Positions 13,770 to 16,602 of a DNA stretch of 16,602 nt are shown in pieces. Position 1 is the first letter of the stretch. Every line of letters begins with the position of its first letter. The translations under genes were made by a program, and so were the position numbers. The notes below the pieces were generated by a model. It did no database searches. It saw only the letters and a program-made list of their open reading frames with translations, and was not told where the DNA came from. This DNA comes from Nitrospina sp. GTDB taxonomy: Bacteria; Nitrospinota; Nitrospinia; Nitrospinales; VA-1. Location of the stretch: the NCBI GenBank assembly GCA_018665625.1, contig JABJCF010000252.1, positions 1-16,602 on the forward strand, in the 5' to 3' direction.

Positions 13770-15347
13770 GGGATAAAGGTTTTATTCATATACCCTAATA
13801 CGTTCGGCATGAATATGTTGCCGCCGGCCATTTCCTTGTTTTCTGCAATACTCCGAAAACAAGGACATGAAGTCGCTCTTTTTGACGCAACTTATTATGC
13901 CATCGACTATGGTGTTGATTCAGATGGGATTAAGGCTGAGCGTTTAAACGTGGTTCCCTTCGACCTGGGGGCTCGTGGCATTAAAATGCGCACTACTGAC
14001 TGGCGGGAAGATCTCGATTCTCAGATCAACTCGTTTTGTCCCGATCTTATAGCCCTATCTACCACAGAGGATATGTGGAATTTAGGCTTGAAGATGTTGA
14101 CACAGGTTAAAGATTACATCTCTCAGAACAATATTCCAGTTTTAGCAGGAGGTGTATTCCCCACCTTTGCCCCTGAGATAGTGATTCAGGAATCTATCAT
14201 CGACATGGTTTGCGTTGGAGAAGGTGAGAACGCCCTCGTAGATTTATGCGAAAAAATTGAAAAAGGCCAGTCCTATGAAGATGTAACTAATCTTTGGATT
14301 AAGCAAAAAAATGGCTCGATCAAAAAGAACCCAATCTCAAACCCTGTAGACGTAGATGAGGCTCCCATCCTGGATATGAGTCTGTTCGAAGAGCAACGTT
14401 TATACCGGCCTATGGCAGGCAAGTGGTACAAGATGATGCCGGTAGAAACTATTAGAGGGTGCCCGTACAAATGCACCTTCTGCAATTCTCCAGATCAAAT
14501 AACCATGTATAAAGAAAATAATGGCTCCAATTTCTTTAGAAAAAAAAGTATCTCCCTAGTCTATAACGAGCTTAAACATTTTAAAGAAGATTTAGGAGTC
14601 GAGTATAACTACTTTTGGGCAGACACATTCTTAGCTTGGTCACCAGATGAGTTCGAAGAATTTTGCGAAATGTATAAAGATATTGGCCTGCCTTTCTGGA
14701 TGCAGACTCGCCCCGAAACCGTTTCAGATTACAAAATTAAAAAGTTGGCTGATGTGGGCTTACATCGAATTTCTTTTGGGATTGAACATGGAAATGAAGG
14801 ATTTAGAAAAAAGCTGCTCGAAAGACATTGGAAAAATAAGGATATTATCGAAGCTTTAAAAATCCCTCACCGACACGGCGTTCAGTTTAGTTTGAATAAT
14901 ATTACCGGGTTCCCCACTGAAACCAGAGAGTTGGCAATGGACACAGTTGAGTTAAATCGTAATATTGATTCAGACAATCAAAACTTATACTCCTACGTCC
15001 CTTTCCATGGAACTCCATTAAGAAAATTATGTGAAGATACCGGGCTTGTCGCTCCCGAAACCATAACGAAGGCCCTTACCGATAAACCGATGCTCATCAT
15101 GCCTCAATACCCTCAGCACGAAATAGAGGGTCTTATTAAATGCTTCACTCTCTACGTAAAATTCCCAAAAAATCGCTGGAAGGAAATTAAAAAAGCTGAA
15201 GCTGACACCCCAGAAGGCAGTAAAATTTACGAAGAACTCAAACAAGAATATATTGAAAAATATTTACCAAAAACTAACAACGATCTGGAAGAATCATCCG
15301 CCGCTGCCGATTTGGAATACGGAGTAGAACAAACCGAAGTTTGTTAA
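13767..15347 (+). CDS. B12-binding radical SAM protein
   Basis: The product has 526 residues from the preferred ATG (531 from 13752). The N-terminal Rossmann-like cobalamin domain begins with IKVLFIYPN and includes PDLIALSTTED, LAGGVFPTFAPE and VCVGEGENAL (about 148-157). The DxHxxG histidine of His-on cobalamin proteins is absent, and the usual GGxHxT is GGVFPT, as in many His-off B12-radical SAM enzymes. The radical SAM motif CPYKCTFC has Cys232, 236 and 239, and FGIEHGNEGFR matches the family's SAM-binding strand. The C-terminal basic helix resembles that of the truncated protein at the start of the window. Likely activities are methylation or rearrangement at an unactivated carbon of a lipid, sugar or cofactor; the substrate is unknown. 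The gene stands alone between two intergenic gaps. Confidence 0.9.
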   Translation: MGIKVLFIYPNTFGMNMLPPAISLFSAILRKQGHEVALFDATYYAIDYGVDSDGIKAERLNVVPFDLGARGIKMRTTDWREDLDSQINSFCPDLIALSTTEDMWNLGLKMLTQVKDYISQNNIPVLAGGVFPTFAPEIVIQESIIDMVCVGEGENALVDLCEKIEKGQSYEDVTNLWIKQKNGSIKKNPISNPVDVDEAPILDMSLFEEQRLYRPMAGKWYKMMPVETIRGCPYKCTFCNSPDQITMYKENNGSNFFRKKSISLVYNELKHFKEDLGVEYNYFWADTFLAWSPDEFEEFCEMYKDIGLPFWMQTRPETVSDYKIKKLADVGLHRISFGIEHGNEGFRKKLLERHWKNKDIIEALKIPHRHGVQFSLNNITGFPTETRELAMDTVELNRNIDSDNQNLYSYVPFHGTPLRKLCEDTGLVAPETITKALTDKPMLIMPQYPQHEIEGLIKCFTLYVKFPKNRWKEIKKAEADTPEGSKIYEELKQEYIEKYLPKTNNDLEESSAAADLEYGVEQTEVC

Positions 15348-15368
15348 ATCCAATTTCCAAATAAAACA

Positions 15369-15399
15369 AGGTGCCCCCTCCCCATTCAAATGACACACC
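15369..15399. repeat. REP-like element, imperfect copy
   Basis: AGGTGCCCCC at 15369-15378 and GACACACC at 15392-15399 echo the element at 15527-15550, with the central spacer longer and the right arm altered (GACACACC instead of GACACC). The outer GGTG/CACC bases can still pair. Confidence 0.35.
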
Positions 15400-15526
15400 G
15401 GAAACTCATTAGACTTTGAAAGTTATTTTGAATTCTTCGTCTTCTTCTATAAATACATTCGAAAATTTAACAAAATTTTTCCAGACTCAGTCTCGAAAAA
15501 ATTATGAAAATAATCCTTTTAAACAA

Positions 15527-15550
15527 AGGTGCCCCTAAAATCTGACACCT
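15527..15550. repeat. REP-like hairpin element
   Basis: AGGTGCCCC (15527-15535) and GACACCT (15544-15550) flank a short AT-rich spacer. Read on the minus strand, AGGTGTC and GGCACCT pair over 7 positions including one G-T wobble. Such GTGTC/GGCAC hairpins resemble bacterial REP elements mobilised by Y1 transposases; no transposase is in the window. Confidence 0.4.
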
Positions 15551-15605
15551 CTCTCCTATTAGGAAATATGTTAGAATAAAGTCTAATGGATTGAATTTTT
15601 ACATG

Positions 15606-15683
15606 TTTAACAAGGTTCGTTTAATTTTTATAACTTTTAATAATGTTTGTTCAGGAGACCCATTTGATCCCTGCCTTGTTAAA
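15606..15683. repeat. perfect 10-bp inverted repeat
   Basis: TTTAACAAGG (15606-15615) and CCTTGTTAAA (15674-15683) are exactly complementary, 58 bases apart, in the leader of the ABC exporter gene. The function is unknown; it may be a leader structure or a remnant of an inserted element. Confidence 0.4.
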
Positions 15684-15769
15684 GGTTCCATTTAACTAAT
15701 ATAAGGCAAAGATGATTCATGAACTCACAGCAATTTTTGCATTGTCCAAAATCAGCTTAAGCTAAATCC

Positions 15770-16602
15770 ATGACCCCTCCCAACCCTACCGCCAACCTCC
15801 CAAGTTTATTAATACGCTTATGGAAGCATTTAAGCCCACGCCGTCAATATCAGTTTTTTTTAGTCTTTGGCTTGATGCTGACCAGTGCCCTTACTGAAGT
15901 AATTAGCTTAGGGGCGGTGCTCCCTTTTCTTGGAGTACTCGTTGCCCCCGAAAAGGTTTTCAATCATCCTTTGGCGGCAGATTTCATACAGGCTTTTGGC
16001 TTCACATCAGCAGACCAATTATTATTACCTCTTACCCTTATTTTTTGTACAGCAGCCATATTAGCGGGAGTATTTCGAACGCTACTCTTATGGGTTGACA
16101 CTCGTCTCGCAAGTGCGACCGGCACAGACCTTAGCATAAATATTTATAAGCGCACTCTCTATCAACCCTATAAGGTTCATGTCGCTCGCAATAGTAGTGA
16201 AGTTATCAGCGGTGTGACGGATAAAGTAAATAAGGGTATCGATGTGATCACCCATATGTTGATGCTGGCAAGTTCAATGATATCGTTGCTGGCTATTACT
16301 TTCACTCTGATTGTCATCAATCCCTTGGTCGCCTTAATAACAGGCGTTGGCTTTGGCTTTAGTTATGCCTTGATCACTTTGCTGGTACGTCGTCAATTAA
16401 AGAGAAACAGTGAGAAAATTTCCCTCAGAGAAACACAGGTCGTCAAAGCACTGCAAGAAGGATTAGGAAGTATTCGAGATGTACTGCTAGATGGGACCCA
16501 ACCCGTCTATTGTGATATTTACCATAAATCAGAACGCCCATTGAGACAAGCAGGTGCAAACAACCGCTTCATTACCGGGAGCCCGCGATTTACCATGGAA
16601 GC
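15770..16602 (+). CDS. ABC exporter, N-terminal transmembrane part (PglK-like), 3' end missing
   Basis: The frame is open from ATG 15770 to the window end: 277 full codons, with no stop. It shows a type-1 exporter transmembrane domain with hydrophobic segments at about 28-58, 83-108, 163-183 and 185-207. These are followed by the intracellular-loop signatures VVKALQEGLGSIRDVLLDGTQ (about 224-244) and the NNRFITGSPRFTMEA stretch that I know from ABC proteins of lipid-linked oligosaccharide flippases (PglK/WlaB, HepA-like). The nucleotide-binding domain would lie beyond the window. It probably flips the completed lipid-linked glycan across the inner membrane as a homodimer. No clear ribosome-binding site precedes the ATG, and a short in-frame-independent mini-ORF ends 4 bases before it. 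Its codons look slightly richer in G and C than the surrounding gap. Confidence 0.85.
   Translation, partial: MTPPNPTANLPSLLIRLWKHLSPRRQYQFFLVFGLMLTSALTEVISLGAVLPFLGVLVAPEKVFNHPLAADFIQAFGFTSADQLLLPLTLIFCTAAILAGVFRTLLLWVDTRLASATGTDLSINIYKRTLYQPYKVHVARNSSEVISGVTDKVNKGIDVITHMLMLASSMISLLAITFTLIVINPLVALITGVGFGFSYALITLLVRRQLKRNSEKISLRETQVVKALQEGLGSIRDVLLDGTQPVYCDIYHKSERPLRQAGANNRFITGSPRFTME

Larger units (their letters stand above)
15348..15769. other. repeat-containing intergenic region upstream of ABC exporter
   Basis: This 422-base AT-rich gap has no supported gene. It contains two GGTGCCCC...GACACC-like elements (15369-15399 and 15527-15550), a TTAGA-N6-TCTAA palindrome at 15571-15586 and a perfect 10-bp inverted repeat TTTAACAAGG/CCTTGTTAAA (15606-15615 and 15674-15683). 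A 17-codon mini-frame at 15712-15765 ends 4 bases before the ABC start. No promoter with good spacing was found. Confidence 0.7.

Noticed and set aside
1..16602. CRISPR array, tRNA, rRNA, insertion sequence or attachment site
   Set aside because: No regularly spaced direct repeats, cloverleaf genes, transposase genes or integrase sites were seen on either strand.

Overview
The window is 16.6 kb of moderately AT-rich bacterial DNA that reads as part of a surface-polysaccharide (O-antigen, capsule or glycoprotein glycan) locus. Gene content (GT2 glycosyltransferase, capsule-type transferase, CMP-sugar synthetase, PglK-like ABC exporter) suggests a Gram-negative. The many radical SAM enzymes, TTG starts and a sigma-54-like promoter would fit Nitrospinota, Deltaproteobacteria or a similar lineage, but no rRNA or marker gene fixes the taxon.

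Layout. Positions 2-1102: 3' part of a B12-type radical SAM protein cut by the window edge. Positions 1262-4452 (+): a membrane-anchored GT2 glycosyltransferase behind a candidate sigma-54 promoter, then a radical SAM protein with a SPASM-like tail and a 2-hydroxyacid dehydrogenase. Positions 4464-6787 (-): 6-phosphogluconolactonase and a 500-residue transferase with HP and GHST motifs like those of bacterial sialyl/capsule transferases. Positions 6788-7312: an AT-rich divergent intergenic region with a good sigma-70 promoter and two inverted repeats. Positions 7313-13387 (+): a tight seven-gene operon encoding a second 2-hydroxyacid dehydrogenase, SDR epimerase/dehydratase, hexapeptide acyltransferase, HAD phosphatase, divergent CMP-sugar synthetase, SPASM-type radical SAM enzyme and HisC-like aminotransferase. 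Positions 13767-15347: a complete B12-binding radical SAM protein. Positions 15348-15769: a gene-poor gap with two REP-like hairpins. From 15770 to the end: the N-terminal part of an ABC exporter, cut by the window edge.

Working together (inference): the seven-gene operon looks like a pathway that oxidises, aminates, acylates, dephosphorylates and CMP-activates an unusual sugar or sugar acid. The GT2 and the 500-residue transferase could transfer it or other residues, and the ABC protein could flip the lipid-linked product. Four radical SAM enzymes of two architectures, and two dehydrogenase/SPASM sets, are the unusual aspect. No NeuB/KdsA-type synthase is present here, so the CMP-activated compound cannot be named from this window.
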